A program made the position numbers and the translations under genes. Below, piece by piece: positions 24,835 to 36,800 of a DNA stretch of 64,000 bases. Position 1 is the stretch's first letter; every line of letters begins with the position of its first letter. Below the pieces are notes generated by a model. It saw nothing but the letters and a program-made list of their open reading frames with translations, did no database searches and had not been told where the DNA came from. Origin of the DNA: Pyrocephalus nanus (taxonomy: Eukaryota; Chordata; Aves; Passeriformes; Tyrannidae); NCBI GenBank assembly GCA_038380795.1, contig CM076266.1, positions 37,337,425-37,401,424 on the forward strand, written 5' to 3'.

Positions 24835-27800
24835 ACCTGAGGGAAAGCACACAAAGTGAGGGCCTTCACAGTTTAAAAAAAAAACCAAACGTATCCGATC
24901 ACCCCAAAGACCAGCTACACTCTTCAGACAACACTTGCAATAGAAGAGATGTCTAGATTTACATTGCCATTTGTGGAGCAGCTTTCAGAGAGGCAACATT
25001 CTTCCTATGGCACATATGGGACATGGTGGAGCACAGTTCCCCCAGCTGCTGCCATCTCTTCATTCAAGGGGGAGAGAAGGCAAGAGCATCTTGTTTGTCC
25101 CCACTTTTAAGGTAGCAATTGTGCCTGGCTCTCAAGGACGACTGCACAAGGTCTAGGAAAGCTCCTTACACCTCACTCACCACCACGCACCCTTGTAAGG
25201 CCAGATGAAGGTTGGCCCTTAACTGAGGATTAGCAGTGCTTAAAAATAGAAGTTGAGACATGCAAACAGACTGAGTTATAACTACTGAATTCCAGTGCGA
25301 AAAGAAAGTGTCAGCTGGCAACGCTGGAGCTTCGCTGTATGGGCAAGAAAGGTGTTGGAATGTCAGTCCAAGTGCCATCTCCCGTCATGGCATGTAGACG
25401 AACAGTCCTAGGAGCTTGGGACATACTACTGTAAAGGGCACTACAGATTGTCATTTGTAATGCTGCTGCACTACAGAGTAAGAAGGTGTTCAGCAATATT
25501 AGGGATGCACTAATAACCCCCCATGACAGCACACATTTAAATATTGTTGACACAGACAAAGAAGAAAATCATCAGGAAAACTTCATACAGCTGCACCATA
25601 GCTGTAAATACTACCCAGAGAATAACTGTTCATAGTTTTACAAATACACAAAATTGTAGGATGCCTCTAAGGCAAATAATAAGCCTAATTTTTACCTTAT
25701 ACTGACATAATCCCACCGGCTTCAGAGGAGTTCCACCAGGTGCACATCAGTGTGTTTATTATTACTTATATTATGGTGGTGTCTACAGGTCACAAACTAT
25801 GAAGACATGAAAGAATCATTCCCAACTCCTGACCTAAAACAAGAGAGACAACATCTGGCTCTCTGACCCTACCCTCAGGATTCAATAATCAAGAAGCCAG
25901 AGATCAAACTAGGAGCGGTACCAGAAGTTAAAAATACTTAAAAAGCAAATAATCTGTTTACTCAGTATGGATACTTATTTGGCTTCTTCTGAGGTTTTAA
26001 AAACAAGTGTACTGTGTGGATACATCATTTGAGATTTTTTGTTTTAATTTAAAATATTCTGTCATAGTAAAGTTCACTTTGTTTCAAAATGAAAATAAAC
26101 ATTCCCCAGGATAGCAAAAATGCATCTGGAAATTGGTATCTAGTCTGAGTTTCACTTTTATTAAAATTGGATGAATGGATATTTGTAGAAAATAAGCACT
26201 ACAAAATAGTACTCCAAACAGCAGCAGCACAGATAAGTTTATCAAGTAATTCTACCCTCTTTTCAAATCGTAGTAGGTAAGCTAATAAAAACCACTCATA
26301 TTTAGGTATCTGTCTTATAATGTAATGCAAAATTTCAGGTTCACCTTATTAGATGTGGCAACAGACACACTTTGGTATGCTATCTGGACAACCATAAGGG
26401 AAGTACTCTTTGATTTCACAATTTGCAACATCTTGTTCTCTGCAAGCAGCTAGATCTAATAGCCTATGATTTCTTACAATCTGTGAAGAAGACTTAAACC
26501 CACTGGTACTATTCTTTGAATGAAAACAAGGCAAGCTTTCTCCTCAGTTCACATTTCTGGTGTCATACTGGAGAGATGGCAGCATCAAGAATTAATGTGA
26601 GGATGAGGATGGCAGCTGAAGTATCAAGGATTATAGCTGCATTTCAGGGCATGTTGTCATTTTTTTCACCTACATATCTGGGTAATTGCATAGTCAAGGG
26701 GTCTTGCAGTAAGTCAGTCAGTCTATGGAAAACTCTTCCCTGCAATTATCCATGCCTTGCACAGCAATGCCAAACCAGAAAACAGGGAATGGCTGATCTA
26801 AATTTTGCAGTCTCAGTATGCAAGAAAAATTAAGACCTATTATGAACAGTATGCCTGAAGGCATTTTATGCCTTAGACCAGGAAGGCAAAAAAGACAACA
26901 CAAGTGGCTGCTAAACACTGAAATGTATCTGCAGAAGGAGGGATAATTTTTTTTTCACTCTACTAGTTCATATTGCCTTGGGGTACAGCAGATTTCAAGG
27001 TCAGAATGGCCAGTCGTTTAACAGATGACCTTAAAAGGTGGTATATGTTTTAAGAAATGGCAATGACGATCCAACAGATGCCAATAATGTTTTCTCTTTC
27101 ACGCTGAGATTTTCCAAGGATCTCGCTGCTCGGTTTAAATTGCCTCAGTGATATTTGTACACAGGAAATATAACATCATAGACGAGTCTCGGGGCTGAGC
27201 AACACAATTTCACCTCAGTTTGTCTTAGAAATATAATCACCTTCTGCCGAAGAATGGCTTCCTAAGTCTTCCTAAGTTAACTTAAGACATGACTGGATAT
27301 AAAGACTTGTAAATAAACCTCTCCAACAGGCATTCAAAGGAGTCCTGTGTTGACAGAGAGTATTTCTTAAAAATGATTCACAAAACATTTCTGAGCATCA
27401 AGAAAATGGCTGAAAGCAGCATTACAAAATTCTAAACTCTTTCTCAGACTTTACCCACCAAATTCACTAAGTCTTGTCTGAGTAGGGGTCTTCTGAGTAA
27501 CCTTGTATAGTGTTTCAGTCCTGGGAAAGATGGTATATAAATATCATTATTCTGAAACTGCTCCTTCAAATTTAAACAGTTCTCAGAAAGATATGAAGGG
27601 TAATTAGTTTGTCTCTGTGTCCAGCTAATCTCTTGGGAGAAATCCTAAGCAGTACAAAACACAAGAGACCATCTCCAGCATTTTCAGCTTGAGAGCACTA
27701 AAGTCACATCTGATTAAAGTACCTAATTGTTCCATTAGGAGATCATTATTGTCAGGTTGCTGAACAAGGTGTTTGTTTCCATAATTGTTATACCTGGGAA

Positions 27801-28232
27801 ACTGTCAAATCAAATTAAAAGTTTCAGATTCAGAAAAAGCCCTTTGTAAACCAAATAGTAAAGTAAAATTTCAGCTTGACCTATAAAAAATGAAATTAAA
27901 TAAAAAACACAAGTCAGTAAATGCACGATTCTGTTGTGCCAAACTGTATGTTAGCATTAGTAACAGCTTCTCACTTTCTGGAGTTTTAATTATGACTCAG
28001 GGGACTGGGAAAAAAGAGAAGGCGGGAGAGAATGTAACCTTTAACAGCCTCACTGGTTGCTGTCCCTACCTTTACTGCTGTTGAACTAAAAATCTCCACA
28101 GGCTAAAATTCCTTACATTGCAAATAAAATAGTTTTTCCCTGTTTTTTATCAGCCTGGGTCCCACAAGGAACTGACAGCCGGTTTATGTCAATGAACAAG
28201 AGTAAGAGTTATTGTTTTCAGATATTCCATGT
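24835..28232. other. Mostly unique non-coding stretch
   Basis: No gene is supported; frames are at most 105 codons. A patch at about 25700-25754 resembles half of an old amniote palindromic repeat, with a CCCACCGGCTTCAGAGGAG core followed by a TTCCACCAGGTGCA block. It is described under findings. No LTR, DNA transposon or RNA gene is recognised. Confidence 0.55.
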
Positions 28233-28285
28233 TCCCCCCACACACACACCACACCACAGTCACCACCACCCTCCCTCCCTCCCCT
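28233..28285. repeat. Compound simple repeat (CA/CCA/CCCT)
   Basis: A C run is followed by a CACACA tract, then ACCACACCACAG, then CACCACCACC and CCTCCCTCCCTCCC. It is a compound microsatellite that is pyrimidine-rich at its right end. The minus-strand open frame across it codes only for low-complexity Val/Gly. Confidence 0.85.
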
Positions 28286-31200
28286 AGAAATGGGGAGGAA
28301 CTGAAAGCAAATGTTACTAATAATAAACAGAAGGCCCCAAGGTTGGGGGTACTACTAAAGCAGCATTTGGGGGCATAACATATGGTACAAATAGGTTTGT
28401 GGAAGATGCTATTCCACTGTACTTCTTTATTGAAGTCATTCATCCATGTCACTGCTGCTAGACCTACCACTATGAATCTGAAGTGACATGACCAGACTGC
28501 CTAAATCCCCAGTCTTTCTTGGAGTCAACCATCAAGGAAGCAAAAGAGCAGTGGATTTGGAGGCTGAGTCTCAAGATAAAGCCCTTTCTCTCTGCTATGA
28601 CACAGTAATTCACAAAAGATATGGAAGAAGATGAGGAAAGTCCCTTGAGCTTCATCCTGTCAGATACTTCAGCTAAGGTTCTCGATACTTTCAAAAACCA
28701 GCTTCAAGCAAATCCAAAAAGCCTAAACTATTAGAAACTCTTGTACCAGGTTCTGGCATGTGGGAGCAACTTCTTCTGCCTGGTTTACTGATTTGGCACT
28801 ACTGATCTTGCCATCACTAGGACAATCTATTTAGTTTGTGGAAGAATAAAGTAAGAGAGTTCATAGAACTTCCTGTATCTCTCAAAGTGTCCATCATAGT
28901 GAGACCACATGATGACCTTCAAGGAGATACTCAGTCAGTCACTGTTACATGACGTATGCAATACAGTATATAAGCAACTGGGAACCCTTGAAGATACATT
29001 CAGATCTTTTGGGAGACAATTTAAAAAGAGATTTTTCAACTAAAAATAGTTCAAATACTGAGTCCAGAATGTATAATTCTCACAAGCATGGCAGGGTTGC
29101 TACGTCACTGACCAAGCCCCATTTCCAGCAGACACTAACACAACACAGTGAAGTAGATAATAAGTCAGGAAAATGACATGTTAGAAGAAGGACTAGAACA
29201 GACCATAGCAATACATGAATATTTTCTTCATGTTTACTGAAAACCCCTCATCATACCCCAGGGAGCTAGTTCAAGTTCAGCAAGAAAGGAAAAATCTGGT
29301 CGTTTCCCTTCTGAAGTATTTTAAAAAGACAAGATATTTGAGCTGCTTTCGGCATTTAATAGTCTCCCAGGAGCTTGCTCTTGAACTCTGGCAAAACAAC
29401 GCTCTTGCTCTTTCCACTACACAATTTCTTTTCCTTGTCCCGCAGTGTGGCCATCATATCTCAAGCATTACAAGCCAAATCCAAATGGGAGACATATTCT
29501 TCTTATATATATAGAGTATCTCATGAAGGATCACTGAAATATTATTAAGATTATTACTTGATCAACACTACTACTTTGAAAGATGACCCAATTTATTCCT
29601 AAATTCCAGTCTCAGAGGACTAGGAGTTGAACAACTTGTGAAAGTTGAGGAGCCAGAACAGAATGAGAGATGATGTGATTACTGGGCATGGATAATTTTT
29701 GGTAAAATTACTATCCATTTTCAAAGTATGTAAGTTTTTATGTACCTTCACCACCTTTACTTAAAATGCCCAGACCAAATTAATGTTTTCACCATTTTTC
29801 TGTGGCATTCAGGCTATAGATTAAAATAACAAAACATGCAGTTTTCAAAAAAGGAAAATAAGTTACATTTTATCAAAGCTTTTTAAATGCCATAGAAAAT
29901 GTCTTTATGCTCACAGCTCAGCATTCAAAAGATAACATAAGAAAAAAAAGAGAGAGAGCTGTAGAAAACTGTTCATCACTACTAGTGGAAAAGTTTTCCG
30001 TTAACTTCGTATCTGCTAGTATTACGGCCCTGAAATGAAATAATTTCTTTGTTTCTGCAGTGTTATATTTTTAGATGTATTGAACAATTGTGAAAACAAT
30101 TTTGCAATATCCTTCCCCCTCTGAAAAATATGTATGTTTGTTTCCCTATTTTTTTAAAGAGACAGTACTGAATGGTATCATTTCAAAGGCAACCAGTTTT
30201 AATTGAGAATAGAAAGATACAATTGTTGGGATGACAAAGTTTAATATGAACAGAAAGGCTTGCATTGCTCTAATGGAGAAAAGAAAATATATTTGCCCAC
30301 TACAGAAGCATAAGTTAGAAGTGATAAAGTTAGTTACAGGGAAAAATCCTGAAGCTCTGCCTACAGATTCCAGTAAACCCTGTGTAAGTGTTGTAGCATA
30401 TCAACAGATTCACAAAATTTCATGTAGTAGGTGAATAAAACACACACACAAAAATAAACAGACTATATAAACAAGATAATATATTTCTGAGTTTTAGATT
30501 TAAAAAAACTTTTCTTCTAACAAAGGTGATTTCTTTTTTTTCCTGCTGTCTCAACATCCTTTCTGTTAGCCAGCTGAACAGTCCTGTTTATTACCATATA
30601 TCTGAGAGCAGCATGTTTCAGTGTGGAGAGGAAATGTCAGTCAGTGTGTGGCATCGCGGATCAAAGCCCTGCCTCAGTACATGTACCTTCTCATCTCTTC
30701 TCATCAGGGCTTCCAATTTGAGATGGAACAGAAGGAACGTGAAGTTAGCTTCAAACAGATGTTGTAAAATGTCTGGTGGGAACAAGCTCCCCTCAGGAGA
30801 AGTCAGATTGCGTGGAAGAGCATCTGTTAATTTTCATTTGAAAATCTCTACACTGGAGAATCAGAACATAGTAAAGGAAAAAATTAATAATAGAGTGGAA
30901 AAGATGGAGAAAAAGAAGAAAAGGATTTTGGATATTATGGCATGAGGTTTTTTTGCTGAACTGCCCATTTTTCCTAGTTTTGTTATGGTCAACATGTAAA
31001 TATTTATATAAAAGCAAAGATATTATTCAATTTCAAAAAGGACAAATTATTATAGCACATAAAAACATGCTCCAGAAGTGGTTACAAGGGTTTTTTATGT
31101 GTATCCCAAACTTGGAAAACTTTAATATCTCTCAACTTATGTAAAATTCATTTTCTACTTTCATTTACTAAACAAGGCTAAAATCCTATTTATATCAATA

Positions 31201-32066
31201 ATAAGCCAACATTGCCAAAATAAGCATATGTGTTAAATAAATAGCTTTTTGTAGTATGCCAGGAGTTGAGCACACTCATTTTAAGATTTTTTTTCACAGG
31301 TATATTTCTCAGCAGCTATTTAGGTGTGGATTCCATCCATTAGATTCACACACAAGGGAACAATCTGATTCTAAATCAAAGATCCATGAACTTTGCTGCC
31401 ACATGGGAGTGATTTCTTGTTTCTCTTAACCTTCATATCACTACACAACCCATTTTTATCTCATCTTCCCACCCTCCTTGTTTAGGTGCTTAAATTTTTC
31501 TGTTGCCCACCACTTTTGGTTGCTGACCTTTGTCTAGCTTTGAAGAGAGTCTTCTAGTTCCGAAGCAAGCATATATGGCAGCACTTTAGGACACTGGAAT
31601 CAACAGCCATCTCATGTCAGCTAAGAAAATAATCTGTTAGTCTGTTTCTCTTTGCCACTGAATTCTCTTTGCTCACATCAAAACCATTACTAATCAGCCC
31701 AAGGGACACATGGATATTTGACTTTTTTCTCATAGAAGATCATATCATTTGATACATACAGAAAGACAGATCTATGCATCTCAGTGAGCACAAAGAAATG
31801 GAGCAACTGAAGTTTTAATGACATAATGAGAAAGAAATCCCCCAGACAAGAGAAGAGAACAGTCTAGCCATTTCAGATGAAAAGCTTAAGCTATAAAATA
31901 AAATTCATTAAATTCCTTTCCTTCTTGGCAGTTACACGCTCAGTATAAAAGATAGCTGGGAGACCTAAGAAACCCAGTTCTGAACATTTATAGTTTTGTG
32001 TAAACCAAACCCAAACTACTTTCCACCTGTGGAAGATCTTATCCTCTCTTCCTCTTAATTTTAAAG
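28286..32066. other. Unique non-coding stretch
   Basis: No supported gene. The longest frame, 139 codons at 30526-30945 on the plus strand, has a lysine-rich end and no family I recognise. No transposon or RNA gene is seen. The sequence becomes more repeat-like only at the LTR boundary on the right. Confidence 0.55.
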
Positions 32067-32071
32067 GCCAC
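32067..32071. repeat. Target-site duplication, left copy
   Basis: The five bases GCCAC directly before the LTR edge match GCCAT directly after it at 33104-33108, with one transition. A 5-bp duplication is the length typical of class III (ERVL-type) retroviral integration, which supports both the LTR boundaries and the class. Confidence 0.65.
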
Positions 32072-33103
32072 TGTGCTGCATTGACCTTGGCTGAATGCCA
32101 AGTGCCCACCAAAGCTGCTCTGTCACTTGCCTCCTCAGGAGAGTACAGGAGAGAGAAGATATAATAAAAGGTTCATGGATCAAGATAAGGACAGGGAGAG
32201 ATCACTCACCAGTTACCATCACAGGCAAAACAGACTCAACTTGTGGAAAAAATAATCTGATTTATTGTCAATCAATTCAGAGTAGGATAATGAGAAATAA
32301 AACCAAATCTTAAAGCAACTTCCTTCCTCCTGGGCTCAACTTTACTCCAAGTTTCTCTACCTCCCCTCCTCCAATGGCACAGAAGAATGGGGAAAGAGAA
32401 TTGTGGTCAGTTGTCCCATGGGAGACAGTCCTCCATGAAATTCTCTGTGTGAGTCCTTCCCACAGGCTGCAGTTCTTCACAAACTGCTCCAGTGTGGGTC
32501 CCTTTCATGGGCTGCCATCCTCAGGAACAGACTGTCCAGTGTGGATCCCCCACATGGTCACAAGTCCTACCAGCAAACCTCCTCCAGTGTGGGCTCGTCT
32601 CTTCATGGGTCCCCAGCTTCTACCAGAAGCCTGTTCCAACATGGCCTTCCCACAGGGTCAGAATCTTCTTCAGGTTGCTCTGGCCTGGGGTCCTCCTTGG
32701 GTTGCAGGTGGATATCTCCTCCCACCATGGACGTCCATGGGCTGCAGGTCTTACCAGGTTCTTCATCTCAGACTGCAGGGGAATCTCTGCTCTGGAAGCT
32801 GGAGCACCTTCTCCATCTCCTTCTTTACTGACCTCGGTGTCTGCAGAGTTGTTTCTCTCACATAATCTCACTCCTATCATCTCTGGACACAATTGTTTCT
32901 GAGCAATAACTCTTTTTTCCATCTTAAATCTGTTATCCCAGAGGTGCTGCCACCATCACTGATGGGCTCAGACTTGGCCAGCGGTGGGTCCATCTTGCAC
33001 CCAGATGGTATTGGCTCTGACAAAAGGGAAGTTTCTAATAGTTGCTCACAGAAGCCGCCCTTTTCACTGCCCCTGCTGCCCAAACCTGCACAAACCCAAT
33101 ATA
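32072..33103 (-). repeat. Avian solo LTR (ERVL-like endogenous retrovirus), minus strand
   Basis: This 1,032-base element follows, end to end, a long LTR that I recognise as common in bird genomes. On the minus strand it starts near TATATTGGGTTTG (33103; the expected TG is now TA) and ends GGTCAATGCAGCACA at 32072. Between lie a region with a TTTAAG TATA-like box at about 32922-32927, many repeated 'tgcagcccatgg'-like units, an AATAAA polyadenylation signal at 32261-32266, and the conserved GAGTCTGTTTTGCC block. No internal retroviral gene flanks it and both sides carry a near-matching 5-bp duplication, so it is a solo LTR left by recombination between two LTRs. Open frames of 96-163 codons within it are by-products of its GC-rich composition, not genes. 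The exact family name was not checked. Confidence 0.87.
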
Positions 33104-33108
33104 GCCAT
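33104..33108. repeat. Target-site duplication, right copy
   Basis: GCCAT here pairs with GCCAC at 32067-32071. The single difference is a transition, consistent with decay since integration. Confidence 0.65.
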
Positions 33109-33798
33109 TCACTGCATTTCCCCAATCATTAATGGCCTTTATTGTGTAAAACATGAAAGAAAAAGACATATAAACATTGTGCCTCAGTTTGGTCTATACT
33201 AATCTTCGTTTTGTTGAGGCAATAATAATACTGCAATAAAATCAAAAGTCATTTGAAGTATGTTTGCCACAGAGTGCTTAGACTAGGCTGATACAATACC
33301 TTAAAGATATAAAAAAAGCAGAAGAATACTGGGGGTAGAGGGATGACAGTATGATTCCATAAACACAGCTGTAGCACCTCCTTTCAGTCAAGAATTCAAC
33401 CCAGCACTAACCAGACTGCTCAGCTGCAGACACCAATGTCCTGTCATTAGTCAACTTCAGGAAATATTCAGCATTTGTTACCCAATCTGCAAAGACAGGA
33501 AGTAGAGGAAATGGAAACACTGAGGGAGGGAGAAGGTTCTGCTCTTTAGTAGGTGATGGAAAACAGTGAGAACACTACTGCTCTGTTTGTTCAATCTAGT
33601 CATCTAGGGACTTCTAGAGGAACAAAGACCTTCAACTCCTTTTGTGAGAATAAACATTGCAGAGACAGGATTTGAAGAACAAGTTTTGACCTGAGGACAA
33701 CATAAAGGAAACTGAAGCCAGGAAGTGTAAGCTCTGTTGCTGTCTTCTTCCAAATATTAAATGGTTTAGACTTAGCTTGGCTTACAGGGAGGGATACA
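33109..33798. other. Unique non-coding stretch
   Basis: No gene or repeat is recognised. A minus-strand frame of 78 codons (33600-33836) overlaps the palindrome to the right and shows no motif. Confidence 0.55.
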
Positions 33799-33858
33799 GA
33801 TCTAAAGCCTGTCAAAGTAGGTGGAAAGACTCCCATTCACTTCAACAGGCTTTAGATC
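33799..33858. repeat. Palindromic element, 20-bp arms
   Basis: The arms 33799-33818 and 33839-33858 are inverted copies with 18 of 20 bases pairing, separated by 20 bases. The right arm ends in CAGGCTTTAGATC and the loop contains AAAGACTCCCATT. This closely resembles a dispersed hairpin repeat I remember from birds and other reptiles (CCCATTGACTTCAATGGG core with a GCTTTGGATC flank). It is probably a relic of an old non-autonomous element. It could fold as a cruciform or RNA hairpin, but no function is shown. Confidence 0.65.
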
Positions 33859-36800
33859 ACAGCCAGAGTAACAAGACTCAACCACCAACCCCACCTCAAA
33901 AGCTGTCCACAGTTTGAAGATGTTAAAGGACTTTTTTCCTAACAAGTCCCAAAGCTTATTAGTGGTACTCTAGAAGTACATCACAGACAGAAAAGGATCA
34001 CAAATTTTATCAAATGGATCACTGTAAAGCACAATGATAAATGTCATATGCTTGAAGTGCTAGCACACGGGTGGTAACTGAATTTTGGCCTTTGAAAAAT
34101 ACCACAGTCTAGGAAAGAACAAAACCTTTAAAGAATTCTACTCTTCCCTCTCCTCCATTCCCATCTCCCACTGCCTACAGCCAAAAATATAGGCAACTTT
34201 GTAAATGCATTAACTTGTTTCAAAATTCAAAGAGCTTTCTTTGGTTACTTCTCACATCCTAGTGCATCTCCTTTCCATTGCCCTTGTTTAGAGTTAAATT
34301 TATTAATGTGGCTGGCTTAAAGCCCTGACCTCCTTTAAACCTCTGTGATTTTCCCTATAACTCAAAAATTAGTATACGATGCGACAGGAGGACATGATGA
34401 ACTGTGGGCAGGAAGGAAGGTGGTCACTACTGTATGAGTGGCATTGCATCAAGGGAGCTTTAGTCATTTGAAGGGGAAGCTGAATTGCTTGTTGAGGGAT
34501 CTCAGTTCCCGTTTTCACTTGTGTGGAGGGAAGGAGGTGGTTGTGGCAGCACTGCTGGTGTGTGTGAGAGAAGCAATGGTGATCAAGAAGGACCTCTGGA
34601 TGTAGCTGCCCACAGAGCACACATCGGAAATTCTGTTTCCAGGATTTTAGCAAGCCTGGTCTGCAGAGGCATCATCTGCAATTTCAGTACAACTCAATGA
34701 AAGATGCAGGTGTTCACCTCCTATGGTAGTCAGGTCCCTAAATACAGATTTGGGAACCCTATGTGCTGCCACGCACACTTTTAAAATGATGCATCAGAAT
34801 CTGGTAAAGAGATAAAACAGCTCCTCAGGCTCTGCTGTCAATTCAAATTCCGCTTGGATCAGTAACAGCTGGACAGCAGATTGATAGCCTAATTTAAATG
34901 ACTTCTCACATAGGCAATGCTATAATAGGCATTAATTAGATTCTCTTGTGGGGATACACAAAAAGACTAAAAGCCTGGAGAGAGCATTATCTCTTACAAT
35001 TAGTTGAAAAGAGCATAGGGAGTGAGCTATAGGGATAGCCTAAGGACAACCCTAACTTAGACAAAATTCCTTCTGGGTTATCTGTGGAGCACGTGTTGTG
35101 TGATGTCCGAGTGCTTCATTCTCACCTCACTGACTGCTTGTCATCATGTTGCAGACCCCAGCAGGTCCTCACTCTGGTCATTCGGGTTCTTAATACCAAG
35201 ACAAATAGGAGGGAATAATCTCTGCAAAAGTCAGAGAGATTGCAAAAGGCTAGGATACAAGAATGTGAATCCATATGTGCTCTCCCTCACATAACTAAAG
35301 AAAAATCTGCAAGCAAAGTTATTGTAGGCGTTTTGTTCCCTTTCTCTTCTAAGGAAAATAACTGCTTTCAAAAGTCATCTTTTTCAGACTGTCCCTGCAC
35401 TTCTGCTCGTGAGAAAAAGGTGTTGCTGATTTTGTTTCCTTATTTCCCTTCCTTTTCTATTTCTTTTTTCAAAAAAAGAAGTGACAAACTGTTGCCTTTT
35501 TTCATTCATATAAAAAAAAATACAAATCATTTACAAGTTAGAGCAAGCTCAGGCTGTTTATCCTGGTATTAAAGAAGTGTTCACGGGTTAAGGCTGAAGC
35601 AATAGTTTCCACGAGAAGAAGTAAAATCATATTGTCTTACTGTTATCCTCTTAGCATATTGAGAACAACACTTTAAATCTAACATTAACTTGTGAGAATA
35701 GCAATTAGATAAACTGCAGGGATACAAGAACTTACCCTTACATTTTACTTTTGTAGTAACTCCTGTTGTTAGTAACACGGCCTAGGATAATAACTTTGTC
35801 AGAAGCAAGCAGGTGCCTTCCAGAAGAACAATCCTACTAAATACTGTTACAGTGTTCCTCACACCCTTCAACAGCATGACAGCCCCAGCTAAAATAGAGA
35901 GAGCGTCACAGGGTTGTACTCACGGTTAGGGATGAGTTTTTTTAATTAGATGTGTACATGTGTTTTCTCCCTAGTGGATTTACTGCACAGCATGATATTT
36001 TCATTGCTTGTCTGGGATCCAGCAGACAAAAACATTCAATCACGTATCAGCATCTGGATGGGGCTTGGCTGAATGTTAGTGGTCTGCAGTAGGTATGTCC
36101 AGAGACTCCCTCCTTTCTTACACTAACAGTATATTGTTACATTGTCATGCATGCTAATACATTTTCATTATTAAGTTCTTCAAAAATAAAAAGGAATATT
36201 AAGAGGAAAATGCCGGGTAGCAGTGATGATACATCAATACAAACCCTCTGCAGTTTTTACTGTTCTTCCAACAAAACAAGAAATGTCAGGTAATATATAT
36301 AAAAAAAATTAATTAACCACTTTTACCAGGTAGGGCTGAGCAGAGAGTGCACCACAGTGCTCCCAACCCTTCTATTCTCAAGGTACAAAACAAAGAAAAA
36401 CATATTCAAAACTTCTAAACACCAAGTGACAACTGTATGATAATGTGACGCTTGATTTAAATTCTTTCCCTCCCCACCCCATTTCCACTCTTAGAAAAAG
36501 AAAATTCATAGAACAGATAAGAGCAAAATCTTTCATGCCCAAAATATGACCTTGTATTTAGGAAGAAAAGCAGCAAACAATAACTCAAATGCCTCACAGG
36601 ACATGGAGTGTCTGCATTTGCCCATTTTTTCCTTAAACTCATCACAAAAAGTTTGCAGAAGGGTGAAACAAACATACAAATGGCATGAAACAACTGTCAG
36701 AAAGTCCTTAGATTAAGGGTCAAGTTGAAAGGATATTCCCTCCAGCAGCATATTTCTGTTTGGAACCATCTCTTGATCAGAAACAAATGATCCCCATAGA

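Noticed and set aside
30526..30945. 139-codon plus-strand gene
   Set aside because: No domain, no supporting neighbours, a lysine-rich end from an A-rich patch, and a length still compatible with chance.
32374..32922. Open frames of 163, 136, 96 and 100 codons as possible genes
   Set aside because: All lie inside the solo LTR, on both strands and in several frames at once; they come from its GC-rich repeated units.
33385..33430. Box B-like GGGTTGAATTC on the minus strand
   Set aside because: The motif is imperfect, no box A lies at suitable distance, and nothing SINE-like flanks it.
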